The notes under the pieces: model-generated
The model's input: the letters and a program-made list of their open reading frames with translations, nothing else
What the model was told of the DNA's origin: nothing
The model's database searches: none
Shown here: positions 22,310 through 34,204 of the stretch, piece after piece
Layout of the letters: each line of letters begins with the position of its first letter
Position numbering within the stretch: position 1 is the first letter of the stretch
Translations under genes and position numbers: made by a program
DNA from: Erinaceus europaeus
Lineage: Eukaryota > Chordata > Mammalia > Eulipotyphla > Erinaceidae
Direction: 5' to 3'
Assembly: GCF_950295315.1 (NCBI RefSeq)
Contig: NC_080171.1
Coordinates: 32,232,361 to 32,296,360 of the forward strand
DNA: 64,000 nt

Positions 22310-22716
22310 TTTTCCTCCTCCAATGTTGTTGCTAGGGCTCAGTGTCTACACTACACATCACGACTTCTGGTGGCCATTTTTTCCTTTAAAAAGTTCCAGA
22401 TGCCATCCAGGTTCCAGATGCCATCTAGGTTCCAGATGCCATCAGGATGCCGGCCAGCCTTCCCTGGATTGAAGACCCCACCAATGTGTCCTGGAGCTCA
22501 GCTTCCCCAGAGACACAGCTTACTAGGGAAAGAGAGAGGCAGACTGGGAGTATGGACCGACCAGTCAACGCCCATGTTCAGCGTGGAAGCAATTACAGAA
22601 GCCAGACCTTCTACCTTCTGCAACCCTCAATGACCCAGGGGGCCAGGGGCTTAATTCCATGTCCTTGCTTATGGCAACTTACACTCTCAACTGAGTGTGC
22701 CACTACCAGGCCCTGT
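22310..22716 (-). repeat. SINE family B interrupted by an L1 piece
   Basis: 22310-22389 (GGGCTCAGTGTCTACACTAC module) and 22633-22716 (CCAGGGGCTTAATTCCATGT ... GCCACTACCAGGCCC) flank the sense L1 fragment. Confidence 0.7.
22390..22632 (+). mobile_element. L1 3' UTR piece in sense, inside a SINE
   Basis: Sense copy of the L1 UTR segment (CCTGGATTGAAGACCCCACC through CTTCTGCAACCC). It lies between two parts of a minus-strand family B SINE (22310-22389 and 22633-22716). Its left end carries an 18-bp unit three times (TTCCAGATGCCATC-AGG, 22395-22446). Confidence 0.75.
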
Positions 22717-22844
22717 TTTAAAAATAGACGTAAGACAACTTTCCCAACGACTTCCTTAGATAGTTGATAACCTGTAGTATTTGTGATCTTACCTGGTGTA
22801 GGATTCTTATTTTATTTATTTGTGTTACCTTATGAGTACTCAAT

Positions 22845-23032
22845 ACCAAATTTCTGGAGATATAGATAGATAGATAGATAGATAGACTGTATGGAGGGAG
22901 GAGAGACACCAACCCACTGCTTCACCATCCATCTCATGCTCTGGTGCTCCCATGTGATGATATGCCAGGGCTGGATCCCTGGGCTTCTTCATAGTTAGGC
23001 ACATATCCTGACAGGTGAGCTGCCTCCTGGCA
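22845..23032 (-). repeat. SINE family C with (GATA)n
   Basis: (GATA)n at 22862-22886, then ACTGCTTCACCATCCATCTC, CCAGGGCTGGATCCCTGGG, GAGCTGCCTCCTGGC. Confidence 0.7.
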
Positions 23033-23334
23033 CAAGGATTCTCATTTTAAAAGCTATCGACGAAGGGGATATACTGATGTGAAGAGAAGAAAAGACAGAC
23101 TCTTAAAAAACATATCAGATTGTGAGCAAAGGAATTGCCACCAGGCAGAAGGAGAGGTAGCCAGCTTAGATCAAGAAATTGGAGTAATCATGGACTCACA
23201 TTTTGTGCTTTAAAAGTTTCTGGATTTTCAGTGATTTCAAGGCAATCTTGTCTAGCCAAGGAGTGAGAGCACAGTGTGAGGGGGAGGAACTTTTTCTCAC
23301 TAGGAGAGTTTTCTCACTGATATATTATTATTAT

Positions 23335-23530
23335 TATTATTATTAGTGATTTAATAATGATTGACAAGATTGTGGTTTAAGAGGGGTACAATTCCACATA
23401 ATTCCCACCACCAGAGTACCACATCCCATCCCTTCCATTGGAAGACTCCCTATTCTTTTTCCCTTCAGCAGTATGGACCAAAGACCTTTATGGGGAGCAG
23501 AAAATGGGAGGTCTGGCTTCTGCAAATACT
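23335..23530 (-). mobile_element. L1 3' UTR fragment
   Basis: (ATT)n run, then GTGATTTAATAATGATTGAC, GGGGTACAATTCCACATAAT and GAAAATGGGAGGTCTGGCTT. Same UTR variant as 47517-47660. Confidence 0.75.
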
Positions 23531-23989
23531 CACTGGGACTCTAAGGCAGAAGGAGCCTCAGTGTCCTGGAATTTCTAGCTCATCTGAAATTACAGGATTG
23601 GAAATGTGACTGTGGATAGTATTTCAGTACAATGGAGAAAGTGTTCCAGGAAAAATTCAGCTTTTGAATGGGGTCTGACAGGCAAGAGGGCAAGGCAGGG
23701 AGGTCCAAGGAGATGTCTCTCAATCAATTTGGAATAGAGAGTGTAGTCCACAGGCCAGCTCTCCTTTCATTCTAATAGCAACAGTAGGCAAACACAGCAG
23801 CTATTGATGAAGGCATTATGAAGCTATAGTGACTCAGAGAGCTGCCAAGTGGCAGAGTGTAGACTAAAACTCAAGTCTGCTGTTTTCATTTACTTTTCTC
23901 ACACCAGACTAGCCAAGGACTGTATTTGATAAAGCTCAGAAAGGTTAAGAAACTTCTAAAGGATCACTCAGCAGTCAACAGCAGAGCTA

Positions 23990-24320
23990 ATAACCAAAAG
24001 AACTCACAAAACACAAGAAAAAATTTAATATATGGGAAAAAGATCTGAACACTCTTTGCTAAACAGATACAGAGGGCAAACAAGCATATGAAAACATTCT
24101 CAGTTACTGATTATCAGAGAAATTCACATGGAGACAACAAAGAGCTACCACTTTACACCTGTGAGAATGTTATATATCCAAAAGCACAGAAACAAGTGCT
24201 AGCATGGAAGTGATGGAAAAGGGACACTTTTACACTATTGGTGGAAATGTAAATTGGTCAAGTCCCAGTGGAAGAGAGTATGGAGGGCCATGGTTGTAAA
24301 TCAACCATGACAAAACTAGG
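23990..24320 (+). mobile_element. Degraded L1 ORF2 remnant
   Basis: Recognisable ORF2 C-terminal phrases in broken frames: CAAACAAGCATATGAAAA, TCAGAGAAATTCACATGG, ACACTATTGGTGGAAATGTA. Heavily mutated, so older than the hedgehog-type L1 copies. Confidence 0.65.
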
Positions 24321-24959
24321 ACCTCAGGGAGTTGAAGGTAGAGGAAGAAGTTCAGACTGTGAGAGGGAAGGCAACTTGGAAAGTGACCATGCTTCTTTTG
24401 GATTTCAAAAAGACAATGATGTGTGAGGTGGTGCTTACTTTAGTGAGGAAGTGGACAGAGCAGCGTGAGGTTAGAGGATAATGACTTTTCTGGAGACTTA
24501 GGAACCTTCATGGTTAAATAGCCAGCATACACAAGAGGGCCATTTTGAGAATATCAGCTCTGAGAATCTTGAGGTGATCTAATTTGAACATCTTCACCAC
24601 AAAAAAGGAAACAACTTTAATTGGTGGTTATGTTGGCTTTATATGTCTAATATTTAGCAGAAGGAAACTTCTGTGTTGCACTGTTTTTTGGTCATAAATG
24701 AAGCAGCCTAATAAATGTTAATACTATCTTTAAAATGGAAGGCATCTTTAAAGGTATTACTCTAAGGCTAAATGATTTCAGAAAATACAATGATTTTTAA
24801 TAGAAAATAATTTTATCCTATAAAGGAGGGGGAAATTCCCAACTTTTGCTCCATGTCATAACTAGTCTGTAGTTTGTTTGCTTATTGTGGTGTCAAAGAA
24901 TACTCAATACTATGTGTCTTGTGTATGTGTGATATTTCCAAATAGCTTCTCCAGATTAA

Positions 24960-25192
24960 CTTGATATTTATTTATTTATTTATTTATTTCTGAGAAGAGA
25001 ATGAGTATGAGAGAGAGAGGATATGAGAGGGAGGAGAGGAAGACAGAGAAAGGCAAGTTACCACAGCACTACTCCACTAACCAGGAAGTTCCTCTAGTAC
25101 CCATGATGCTCTCATGTGGTTCTGGCATGTGAACCCAGGGTCACAGACACACAGCAGTGCATATACTCTACTGAGTGAACTATCTCCTGGCC
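24960..25192 (-). repeat. SINE family C
   Basis: (TTTA)n, GAGAGAGGATATGAGAGGG, GGCATGTGAACCCAGGGTC, GAACTATCTCCTGGCCC. Confidence 0.75.
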
Positions 25193-25989
25193 CTAAAAGT
25201 GACCTTGAAAAACCCGAAAATACAGTCTGATTTTTGCTTATTAAAAAGAGCGAGAAAAAGTGTATTAAAAAAGAATCAGTGTCATGTGCAACTTAATAGG
25301 GAAACAAAACTTTTGAAACCCTGTTTAAAAAGATACATTGGCCAGTGTGTGTGGGGGATATGTTTCTGAAATCATCTCCCCATTCTTGTCCTTTTCCTCT
25401 TATATAGGTTTTCTCTCCTTGTACCTGTAAAAATACGTGCTTTCAGAGTCATTCATGTTAAAAGTCTGTCCTGTGGAGCCAGATGCTTCTTTTCAGAATT
25501 CCTTAGCAACAAATTTTAATTTCTTCTTGCTCAGCTCTACTTAGGACCATTGGGTTCATGCTGCCTCATCTTGGGTTGGCACCCCCCTCCCTCACTGCCC
25601 CTCCCCCATCTGACTGCCAGTCAGACCAAACTTTATTCACCTCTTTTGTGCCCAACTGTCTCCTCCTTGGAATAAGCTTTGGGGCTTCACCCTTCCCCTT
25701 TGCCTGACTCTCTATTCTCCTTTGTATTTCAGTGGAAATATCTCTTCCTGGAGGAAGTTTTCTCTATTGATCTCTTGTCACCTTTGTTTTGGTATCTTCT
25801 ACTTGAACATTTATCAACTCATTGGTTACACACCTGACCCTGTGAGTAAGGTTAACCTGCTGTGGCTGGCCATGTCAGAGTGTGTAATCATGGGGATGCT
25901 AAGACTGATGATGGATGCATAGCCCAGTGCCACAGAAAGTCAGACACTTATACCAACTTTTATTTTGTCTTATTATTTTTCTTATAAAT

Positions 25990-26185
25990 CTTTATGTTTT
26001 ATATATTTTATTTGTTGGATAGAGACAGATGGAAGTTAAAAGGGAAAGAGAAAATAGAGAGGGAGAGAGAAAGGCACTTATAACACCGCTTCACTGCTTG
26101 TGAAATGTTCCCCCAGTGTGTGAGGAGCTGAGGCTTGAACCCAAGCCCTTGGACATGGTAATGTTTGTGTTTAACCAGGTAAAGT
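25990..26185 (-). repeat. SINE family B
   Basis: TTTGTTGGATAGAGACAGATGG, CACCGCTTCACTGCTTGTGA, GGCTTGAACCCAAGCCCTTG, GTGTTTAACCAGGT. Confidence 0.8.
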
Positions 26186-26194
26186 TCCCCCCCC

Positions 26195-27090
26195 TTTTAA
26201 ATTTTTATTTATAAAAAGGAAACACTGACAAAACCATAGCATAAGAGGGGTACAACTCCACACAATTCCCACCACCAGATCTCTGTATCCCATCCCCTAC
26301 CCTGATAACTTTCCTGTTCTTTATCCCTCTGAGAGTATGGACCCAGGGTCATTGTGGAATGCAGAAAGTGGAAGGTCTGGCTTCTGTAATTGCTATCCCA
26401 CTGAACATGGGTGTTGGCAGGTCGATCCATACTCCCAGCCTGTCTCTCTTTTTCCCTAGTGGAGCAGGGCTCTGGGGAAGCAGGGCTCCAGGACACAATG
26501 GTGGGGTCGTCTGCCCAGGGAAGTATGTTGGCATCATGGCTGCATCTGGAACCTGGTGGCTGAAAAAAGAGTTAACATATAGAGCCAAACAAATTGTTGA
26601 CTAATCATGAACCTAAAGGCTGGACTATTAAAGATGTAGATGTTCGGTCTCCGTTATATAGATAGTATGCCTATTTTAGTTATATTCTAAAGGGCCCATG
26701 ACTTTACTAGTTTTTTCCTGAGCCTGACATCTGATATGCAGGTGGACCCAAGTTGTTGTCTGGGGAGATGATGTCATGGCTGGAAAAAGGGCTAGAAAGC
26801 TAGATCAGGGAAGAGAGTAGCACCCAAATATGAGAAAGTTGTATAAATATTATTGACTATAAACCCCATCAATTTCATCTGGGGCCCATACTCAGCTTAG
26901 GAGCCTATAAAACCTCTGCATCCCTGTAGGTCTGAGCTTGCATTCTGTGGTCATGAGTAGGAATGTTACAAGCTGCCCCAATTTTAGGACCTATCTTCCT
27001 CAGGTGGTAGATAAGAGTATGTTATCCAGCCTCCCTCGAAGGATGGAACATTCTGTACCATTGTTGATCCACATTGAGGGAAAGGTCCTA
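26195..27090 (-). mobile_element. L1 3' UTR fragment
   Basis: The first ~440 bp match the antisense UTR of the 13.5-kb L1 (GGGGTACAACTCCACACAAT through GAGTTAACATATAGAGCC). The rest to about 27090 is probably the continued UTR of a diverged subfamily. Confidence 0.7.
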
Positions 27091-27104
27091 TGGGTCAGGC
27101 CTTT

Positions 27105-27460
27105 ATATATATTTCAAAGATTTATTTATATATTCATTTATTTATTTATTTATAAAAGAGAGAGGTGGGGAGAGATAGAACCAGAGCATCACTTTAGCAT
27201 ATGAGATGATAGAGATTGAACTTAGGACCTCATAAGAGTCCAATACCTCATCCACTGTGCCACCTCCCAGGCTACTTTTACACCAGTTATTTTCCATAAT
27301 AAGTAAAAGTTTTATGAATATTCACACTTGTAGTTGGAGAGCAGAGTATACATGTATATTATGCATATAATTTATTTTTATCATTTATATTTATTTATTT
27401 ATTTTTACCAGAGCACTACTCAGCTCTGGCCTATGGAGGTGTGGGGAATTGAAAGAGTAT
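27105..27460 (-). repeat. SINE family C copies
   Basis: 27105-27280 (TTATTTATTTATTTATAAAAG ... CCACTGTGCCACCTCCCAGG) and a fragment at 27370-27460 (ACCAGAGCACTACTCAGCTC). Confidence 0.72.
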
Positions 27461-27769
27461 ATTAACTGAAATCAACTCCCCTATCTTTTAAAGGGAGTCA
27501 GCTATTATTCAGGTAGACATGGGAGAAGACTGAAAAGCTGGGACCTGGACTGAGAGTGGAGGTGGGAGGAAAGGGGGATGAGCAAAGACGTGTCCAAGGC
27601 CTTCAGGCTTCTTACCTTTGGGACCTAGGCTCTTCAAATGTGTTCCTAGAACAAAACCTATAGTTGGTCTTTAAGGATTTCATTTTTGATTTTTGAATAA
27701 GGTGAGCAGGGACAGTGTGGGGTTGAGTCTCCAATAATTTTAGTATATTAGCATCTTTAGAAAAGAGTT

Positions 27770-27990
27770 TCTCTAGGGGTTGGTGGTTCATCTGGTTGCC
27801 TACACACATTACTATGCACAGGGATCCAGGTTCAAGCCTCTCGTCCCCACCCACCTGCAAGGTGAGAAGCTTTATCAGTGGTAAAACAATGCTACAGATA
27901 TCTCTCTTTCTCCCTCTTTGTCTCCCACTCCCCTTTCAATTTCTCTCTTTCTATTCAAATTAATGAATTATAGTTTTCAAAGATGTTTAA
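27770..27990 (+). repeat. SINE family B
   Basis: GGGGTTGGTGGTTCATCTGG, GGATCCAGGTTCAAGCC, GGTGAGAAGCTTTATCAGTGG. Confidence 0.8.
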
Positions 27991-28194
27991 AATAATGTAA
28001 AAATAATAAAAAGTTCTATGTGTCAACAGCTGTAACCCATTAACCTCCCAGTAAAGTATAACAATATAATAAACTTTAAAAACAGAAACAAAAAAATTTC
28101 TGTAAACTGAGCACCTAGAGTTACCACCAGTCATAGATCACCCCTCTCTGTTCCCATCACCATATTAGACAACCCGGTATTATGGCGTACTCAG

Positions 28195-28418
28195 TTTTAA
28201 AAATTAATTTATCTGTTTTGCATAGAAACAGGGAAATTAATAGGGGAAAGGGAGGGAGAGAGAGAGAGAAGAAGGGAGAGAGAGAGAGGGAGAGAGACCT
28301 ATAGCACTGTTTCACCACTTATGAATCTTCCCTCTTGCAAATGGGGACCAGGGTCTTGAATTGATGTCCTTGCACACTGTAACGTTTGCAGTCTACCAGA
28401 TGTGCTACCATCTGGCCT
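28195..28418 (-). repeat. SINE family B just upstream of an exon
   Basis: AG-rich run at 28252-28298, CACTGTTTCACCACTTATGAA, GGGGACCAGGGTCTTGAAT, ending TGCTACCATCTGGCC. It ends about 120 bp before the acceptor at 28538. Confidence 0.82.
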
Positions 28419-28538
28419 CAGGCTCCCCATTTCAGTGCCACCATTGGAACAGGCACTTTCCTGATAGTGTTGTTGGAGGGGAGCTCCACTTATGGAGCTT
28501 GGTTTTTATTTTCTCTATCAATATTTTCCAACCCCCAG

Positions 28539-28708
28539 GGAAACAGGTCCAGATTGAAGACTGTTGTGTTCTGGAAGATCACTGGTTGGTGGCTCTGGCT
28601 TGCCACCAGCCCCGCTCCCTCATCCTGCACCACTGCTGTTCTCTGGGCCAGGCTGTCACTGACTCTGGGCTCAGGCAACTTTTCCTACACTGCAGGGACA
28701 CTCTCCAG
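28539..28708 (+). CDS. FBXL-type gene, exon with first leucine-rich repeats
   Basis: The acceptor is a pyrimidine-rich run ending CCCCCAG, and the donor is CAG|GTATCA. The exon is 170 nt: two bases that complete the Trp codon split from the exon at 3408-3561, then 56 codons ending in phase 0. The product runs from the F-box end (KQVQIEDCC) into cysteine-type leucine-rich repeats: LVALACHQP, then VTDSGLRQLFLHCRDTLQ, the -L--L---C pattern of FBXL and AMN1-like proteins. No stop interrupts this frame. A family B SINE on the opposite strand ends about 120 bp upstream of the acceptor. LRRs in this class bind the substrate of the SCF ligase. The intron before it is about 25 kb. Confidence 0.85.
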
Positions 28709-29324
28709 GTATCAGTACCCATCACAGAACACTTCCTGACCTCTTACCTACCTTCTGTTTACTCCCCAGAAAACAAAAGCTCTTTTGTATGGGATTGCAT
28801 CAAAACATAATATAATGTATGGATGGACTTAAATGTGGGGAACTCCAGATATTTAAATTAATAGATGACTCTTGCCTCTATTAGTATTGAAAAATTATCA
28901 ATAGAGACTATTATAAAACCAGCAAACATATTGATTGAAGATAGGATTTTACATTATACAATTGGGACTATGAACTACATTATGACTAGTGGTCAATAAA
29001 TATTTAGTTAGCAGACACTATAGAAACATGGGTCTCTTTAAAGATATGTCTATAATTTTTTTATCTTTTGCATTTTATATCTTGGTAAAATGAAACTGTG
29101 CTAGATCCAAATCAAAGGTCAAGAAACATCACGGTTCTGTTTTCAAAAGTTCTAATCATTTAGATGCATGTAATAGACATATTTAAAAATTGTCACTTTT
29201 TAAATGCTTTTAGTTGGGAGGTTATGATTCTTTTTGATGCATTCAGTTGTCAACTTCCATTGTGATTCAGTTAAAAGACCAAGTCCACTGTGAAGCTGCA
29301 TTTGAAAGAAATAACATAAATCAA

Positions 29325-29430
29325 GGGGTGAGGTAGTGGTGTACTTGGTTGAACACAAACATCACTATACACAAGGGCCTGGGTTTAAGTCTCTGCTCCC
29401 CACTTACTGAAGGGAAGCTTCATGATCCCC
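29325..29430 (+). repeat. SINE family B fragment
   Basis: GGGGTGAGGTAGTGGTGTACTT, GGGCCTGGGTTTAAGTC; cut at 29430 by the following L1 piece. Confidence 0.7.
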
Positions 29431-29436
29431 CATCTT

Positions 29437-29740
29437 TTTTTTTAGTGATTTAATGTAGATTTACAAAATTGCAAGGTAATAGATGTATGATTCCATAACA
29501 TTTCCATCACCAGAGTTCCATGTCTTATCCCCTCCATTAGAAACTGCAATAGTTCTCCCATGGTCACAGATATGGGTTGACTTTACATCTATAACTATCC
29601 ATATCTATATAATTTTTTGCCTTTTTTTTTTTCTACATTCCTGCCTTCACTTTTCTAAGTCATACCTACACCCAACCTATTACTACTTCCGAGTGTCCTT
29701 CCTTCCCCACCCCACCCCTGCTCGCTGATAAAAGGAAACA
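29437..29740 (-). mobile_element. L1 3' UTR fragment, diverged
   Basis: GTGATTTAATGTAGATTTAC, then CATCACCAGAGTTCCATGTC and the TATGGGTTGACTTTACATCT block shared with the copy at 43.9 kb. Confidence 0.6.
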
Positions 29741-29814
29741 GTACCTGGCTTCCTCTAGTCTTTTCCAGATTTACTTCCCTTTCTATGATGGTACAAAAAC
29801 AAGCTTCCTTTTTA

Positions 29815-30390
29815 AAAAATATTTATTTAGTTATTTATTCCCTTTTGTTGCCCTTGTTGATTTTGTTGTTGTAGTTGTTATTGTTGTCATAATTGTTGGA
29901 TAGGACAGAGAGAAATGGAGAGAGGAGGGGAAAACAGAGAAGGGGAGAGAAAGATAGACACCTGCAGACCTGCTTCACTGTTTGTCAAGCGACTCTCCTG
30001 CTGGTGGGGAGCCGGTGGCTTGAACTGGGATCCTTATGCCGGTCCTTGCACTTTGTGCCACCTGCGCTTAACCCGCTGCGCTACTGTCAGACTCACTTCC
30101 CCTTTTGTTGCCCTTGTTTATTTTTTTAATTGTTGTTGTAGTTATGGTTGTTGTTCTTGATGTCGTCGTTGTTAGATAAGAAAGAGAGAAATGGAGAGAA
30201 GGGGGAAGACAGAGGGGGAGAGAAAGATAGACACCTGCAGACCTGCTTCACAGGCTGTGAATCGACTCCCCTGCAGGTGGGGAGCTGGGGGCTCTAACCT
30301 GGGGCTCTAACAGGGATCCTTATGCTGGTCCTTATGCTTTGTGCCATGTACGCTTAACCTGCTGCACTACTGCCCAACCTCCACTCCCAG
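29815..30390 (-). repeat. Two adjacent SINE family A copies
   Basis: 29815-30092 and 30093-30390, both minus. Each has CCCTTTTGTTGCCCTTGTT, GGAGAGA-GGGG body and a TGCTGCACTAC or CGCTGCGCTAC A-box complement. The right copy has a small GGGGCTCTAAC duplication near 30290. Confidence 0.85.
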
Positions 30391-30954
30391 AATTTTTCTG
30401 TATTTCCCTAGTGGGGTAGAGCTCTGGAGATGTGAGACTTTGAAACACATTGGTGCTGTTAAATTGCAGATTCTACTATTGATGCTGATGTTATAAACAC
30501 TAACGTGATAGAGGGCTTGTGTCGTATCCTTGATCTGAAGCCAACATCTTTCCTGTTTTAGCCAACATCTTTCCTGTTTTGATTACCATCAGGAAGACTC
30601 TAGCTGGCAAAATTCTGCAATGTTACCCTCTCCAGACACATGAAGAGTCAGGTGAACTGTGACCTCTGCACCCAAAGCAGAAATTATCACCTAATGATTG
30701 TTCTACTAACAATATGTGCCATTCCATATCCAAACATTCATGGCCTTTTTATTTGGGAGGAGACAGAGTAAGAAGGTGAAACCACAGATATGTCTTATCA
30801 TTTTCCTGACACCAAGGCCGCCTAGCATTTACTGCTCTTCAACCATTATTTTTTCAGTCTCTTTATAGATAAAAAAAATTCCCTGTTGGACTCCTACTTC
30901 TTCCCAGTGCTGAAATGATATTTTCCTTTTTATTGTGTTTTAATTTTTTAAAAT

Positions 30955-31235
30955 TTATTAATTTACCGTTAAGGTTATTGCTGTGTCTCTGTGCCTGCAC
31001 AACTAATCCACCACTCCTGGAAGCCATTTTCCCTTTTTATTTTTCTTCCTTTTTTTTTTTTTTTTTCTTTTTCCCTATTAGGACAGAAAGAAATTGAGAG
31101 GCAATGGAAAGATAGAGAGAGAGAGGGAAGGAGACACACCTGCAAGCCTGCAGGTGGAAAGTGGGGGCTAGAACCCAGGCTCTTGCACATTCTGATAGAA
31201 CAATATCCACTTGTTCTATTCTTCCCCAATTGATA
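30955..31235 (-). repeat. SINE family B with module
   Basis: GTGTCTCTGTGCCTGCACAAC module, T/C run, GGACAGAAAGAAATTGAGAGG, GGCTAGAACCCAGGCTCTTG. Confidence 0.72.
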
Positions 31236-31254
31236 TAACATCTGACTTCAGTCA

Positions 31255-31440
31255 GCAAGTTGTTTTTTTTTTTTTTACAAATTATTTTAATTTGTGATTA
31301 ATGGTTGTTTCCAACATTGTAAGATTACAGTATGTACTTCAGAAACCTTTATAATATTTATCCATGCCACTGTTTTTCTTCTTTCTTGGGTTTTTCTGTG
31401 GCTGTCTTATTGTCTCAATCTCTTTATCTTAATTTTCTAA
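31255..31440 (-). mobile_element. L1 3' end remnant
   Basis: T-run followed by TTGTGATTAATGGTTGTTTCC and TGTAAGATTACAGTATGTAC, like the other diverged antisense L1 UTR starts. Weak evidence. Confidence 0.4.
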
Positions 31441-31952
31441 GGTTTATTTTATATTACACATGAAAGAGATTTTCACATGAGACATAAAGAGGAAGAGGGA
31501 AGCTAGAGCTCTGCTGGGATAGCTTGAGGGTGATTCTTCCTGAGCACGTGCTCTCTGGGTTGGAGAGAACTCAACTGGAGCCAACCTAGGCTGCTGCGTG
31601 TAAGAACCAGTGGGATTAAACCAGTGCCCTGCAGGCAGGGTGGGTCTCAGGTAAAACAGTGATTATGTAAATAGACCACAGCGTTAAGCAGGGGGGAGCT
31701 GGCATACTGCCCAACATTGCTCTGCTGTGGTGTGTGTCATACCAGGGGTTGAACCAAGGGCAGATGAGAGCATAAAGGTTATGCTAATAGACTCTCATAC
31801 CTGAGGTTCTGAGGTACCCTTCCCCCCATCCCTGAGCTGAGCAGTGCTCTGGAAAACAAAACAAAACAAAACAAAAACAAACAAAACAGAATTTGAACCA
31901 GGAACCTCAAGCTTACAAGTTTGATGTTCTACTAGTTATTTCCCCGGTCTTG
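31440..31952. repeat. SINE C (-) hosting an LTR and a SINE C (+)
   Basis: Minus C pieces at 31440-31511, 31717-31762 and 31889-31952. They are interrupted by the LTR at 31512-31716 and by a plus C copy at 31765-31888 (GAGAGCATAAAGGTTATGC ... (AAAAC)n). Confidence 0.62.
31512..31716 (-). mobile_element. Short solo LTR related to the 48-kb provirus
   Basis: Begins TGCTGGGATAGCTT and ends CCCAACA. It shares the AACCAGTGGGATTAAACCAGTG and GTTATGTAAATAGA-type blocks with the 390-bp LTR but is only 205 bp, so it is internally deleted. It interrupts a minus-strand family C SINE (about 31440-31511 and 31717-31762); GCTC occurs on both sides. Confidence 0.6.
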
Positions 31953-32084
31953 TTATCCTTGTTAGTGTTTTCTAGTGTGTTGTTTTCTGACTATTAGGTC
32001 ATGTTCCATCATCATAAAACAGCTATAAGAATTTAAGACATATCTAGCAAAATATTTTTCAAGGTTAACTATTAATACAGTTTT

Positions 32085-33090
32085 TTTTATCATCACAAGA
32101 CATATTGCTCGGGCTTGGTGCCTGCACAACAAATTCACTACATGCTAGTGGACATTTTTTCCCCTTTACCTTTTCTTTTATTTGATCGGGCAGAGAGAAG
32201 TTGAGAAGAGAGTGGCAGATAGAGAAGAGATGGACAGATAGGGAGAGAAAGAGAGACACCTGAAGACCTGCCTCATGACTCTTGAAGCTTCCTCCATGCA
32301 GGTGGGAAATAGCACTTGAACCAGGTCCTTGTGCGTAGTAATATGTATGCTGTCACCTGACCCCTACATATATTTTATAATTATTTAAAAATATTTATTT
32401 AAGACAGAGAGAGAGACAGAGAGACAGAGAGAGAGAGAAAATACAAGAGCACTCTGGATATCTGGGCATCAAACTCAGGACTTCACCATTGAGAGTCCAG
32501 TGTTTTATCCACTGTGCCACCTTCTGGACCCCTACAACTCCTTTACTATATGCAAGTGCTGTGTGCTTTTTTGTTTGTTTTTTGTTTTTTGATAGGACAG
32601 AGAGAAATTGAGAGGGGAGGGGGAGAGAAAGATAAACACCTGCAGACCTGCCTTACTGCTTGCAAAGCGACCCCTTCCCTCTGCAGGTAGAGAACCTGGA
32701 TCTCAAACTGGGATCTTTCTGCTTCATATTGTGTGCATTTAACTTGCTGCCCCACTGCCTGGCCCTCCCATACAATTCTTTTTAAATAATAGTTGTCATT
32801 TGTTTTTAAGGTGACCGCCAAATGTTTGTTTATTTTTATTGTCACCAAGATTATTCTGGGGCTTGGTGCCTGCACGAAGAATCTACTGCTCCCAGCTACC
32901 CATCCCCCATTTTTCTCTTTATTTTTGATAGGAATGAGAGAAATTGAGAGGAGAGGTAGAGAGGGAGAAAGAGACACCTGCAGTCTTTTGCTTCATCATT
33001 CATGAAGCTTTGCCCCTGCTGGAGGGGACTTGGGGATCACCTGGTTTGTGTGTGGTCTTAACTAGGTGCACTCCTGTCCAACCCCCCCAA
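32085..33090 (-). repeat. SINE run: B, C, A/B, B (all minus)
   Basis: 32085-32365 (GGGCTTGGTGCCTGCACAAC module), 32385-32530 C (AGAGCACTCTGGATATCTGG), 32560-32770 (GATAGGACAGAGAGAAATTG ... CCACTGCCTGGCCC), 32835-33090 (GGGCTTGGTGCCTGCACGAA). Confidence 0.75.
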
Positions 33091-33314
33091 ATCTCAAAAT
33101 GTTTAAAAAGTGAACATTTCCACCTCCTCGAAATGCATTGAGCCACCTCCATTCCCACCATCACCCCATTGTCCAAGAACCGTGGAGCCACCTCCCTTTC
33201 GTTGACATTTCTTCTGCATGCTGCGTCCAAAGTCTTCCCTGGGCTTTGCTTGTTTGTTTTCCTTGCTTTGCTTGTTTACTCTCTGTGGGTGAGGCCCTTG
33301 TCTATTTTACAGTT

Positions 33315-33500
33315 CTTTTCTTTTTTATTTGATAGAACAGACAGAAATCGAGAGGGAAAGATGAAATAGAGAAGAAGAGAGACAGAGCAATACTTGTGGC
33401 ACAGCTTCACTGCTCATGAAGTTTCCCCCTGCACCAGGAGTTTGAACCCAGTTCCTTGCACCTGATAATGTGTGTGCTCAACTGGGTGTGCCCTCCCTTC
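33315..33500 (-). repeat. SINE family B
   Basis: TTTGATAGAACAGACAGAAATC, CACAGCTTCACTGCTCATGA, GAGTTTGAACCCAGTTCC, CAACTGGGTGTGCC. Confidence 0.78.
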
Positions 33501-33669
33501 TGTTGCTACTTTATAATTTTCTTAACTCCCTTCCTCCGACTTAGTTTTTATGATTGTTATATACTTATTATCTTACTCAACTTGTTAACAATGATAATGT
33601 TCTTTTTTATATGTACATTAGATTTACATCATAAACTATCAATCCCCCCAGCAACACTTTGCTACAGTA

Positions 33670-33840
33670 AATATAGGAGTATCGATTAATATAAAGTTAT
33701 TAATATTAATATAGTTATTAATTATATAAACCATATTATATAAATTACATTAATTGTATAAATTATATTAATAAATATAAAGTTATTATATTAATATAAG
33801 TTATTAATATTAATATAAAGTATTGATTAATATAAAGTTC
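33670..33840. repeat. AT-rich degenerate tandem repeat
   Basis: Repeated TTAATATAAAGTTATTAATA-type units, almost pure A/T. Confidence 0.85.
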
Positions 33841-34204
33841 TGTTTGGACCAGCATAAGGCAATCAGATGTAAGCAAAACTATGTGCATGCATTTTTTTCA
33901 GGAGGTAAAAGGTTTACTTAATACAAGGTGTTATAGAAACAGTTTAACAGTTAAGGCCAATCCCTTGCTTTATCTTGTTTCAAAGTCAATTCACATGAAG
34001 TAAAGAATTCACTGTAAAATTATAACCAAATATAATAAAATTGATTACAGTATGTATTCAATAATAGACAGGAGGTAACTGCTTGATTTTCAGATAAATA
34101 ATTATGAAGAGATGACTGACTGAATGCTTCAAATATATACATATTTAAATTTTATTTGCCATAAAATAATCTGATCTGATTATACAATATTTGATAAAAT
34201 TTAA

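Larger units (their letters stand above)
20514..25989. other. Intron between listed elements
   Basis: 20514-21244, 21601-21969, 23033-23334, 23531-23989, 24321-24959 and 25193-25989 hold no feature I can name. A CAG followed by a short open stretch near 25731 has no donor or coding signature. Confidence 0.4.
28709..30954. other. Intron after the 28.5-kb exon
   Basis: 28709-29324 and 30391-30954 have no recognised element. AGCCAACATCTTTCCTGTTTT is repeated directly at about 30539-30578. Confidence 0.45.

Noticed and set aside
28386..28810. Longer open frames around the 28.5-kb exon as a single-exon gene
   Set aside because: The coding signature stops at the splice sites; the flanks are SINE and intron.
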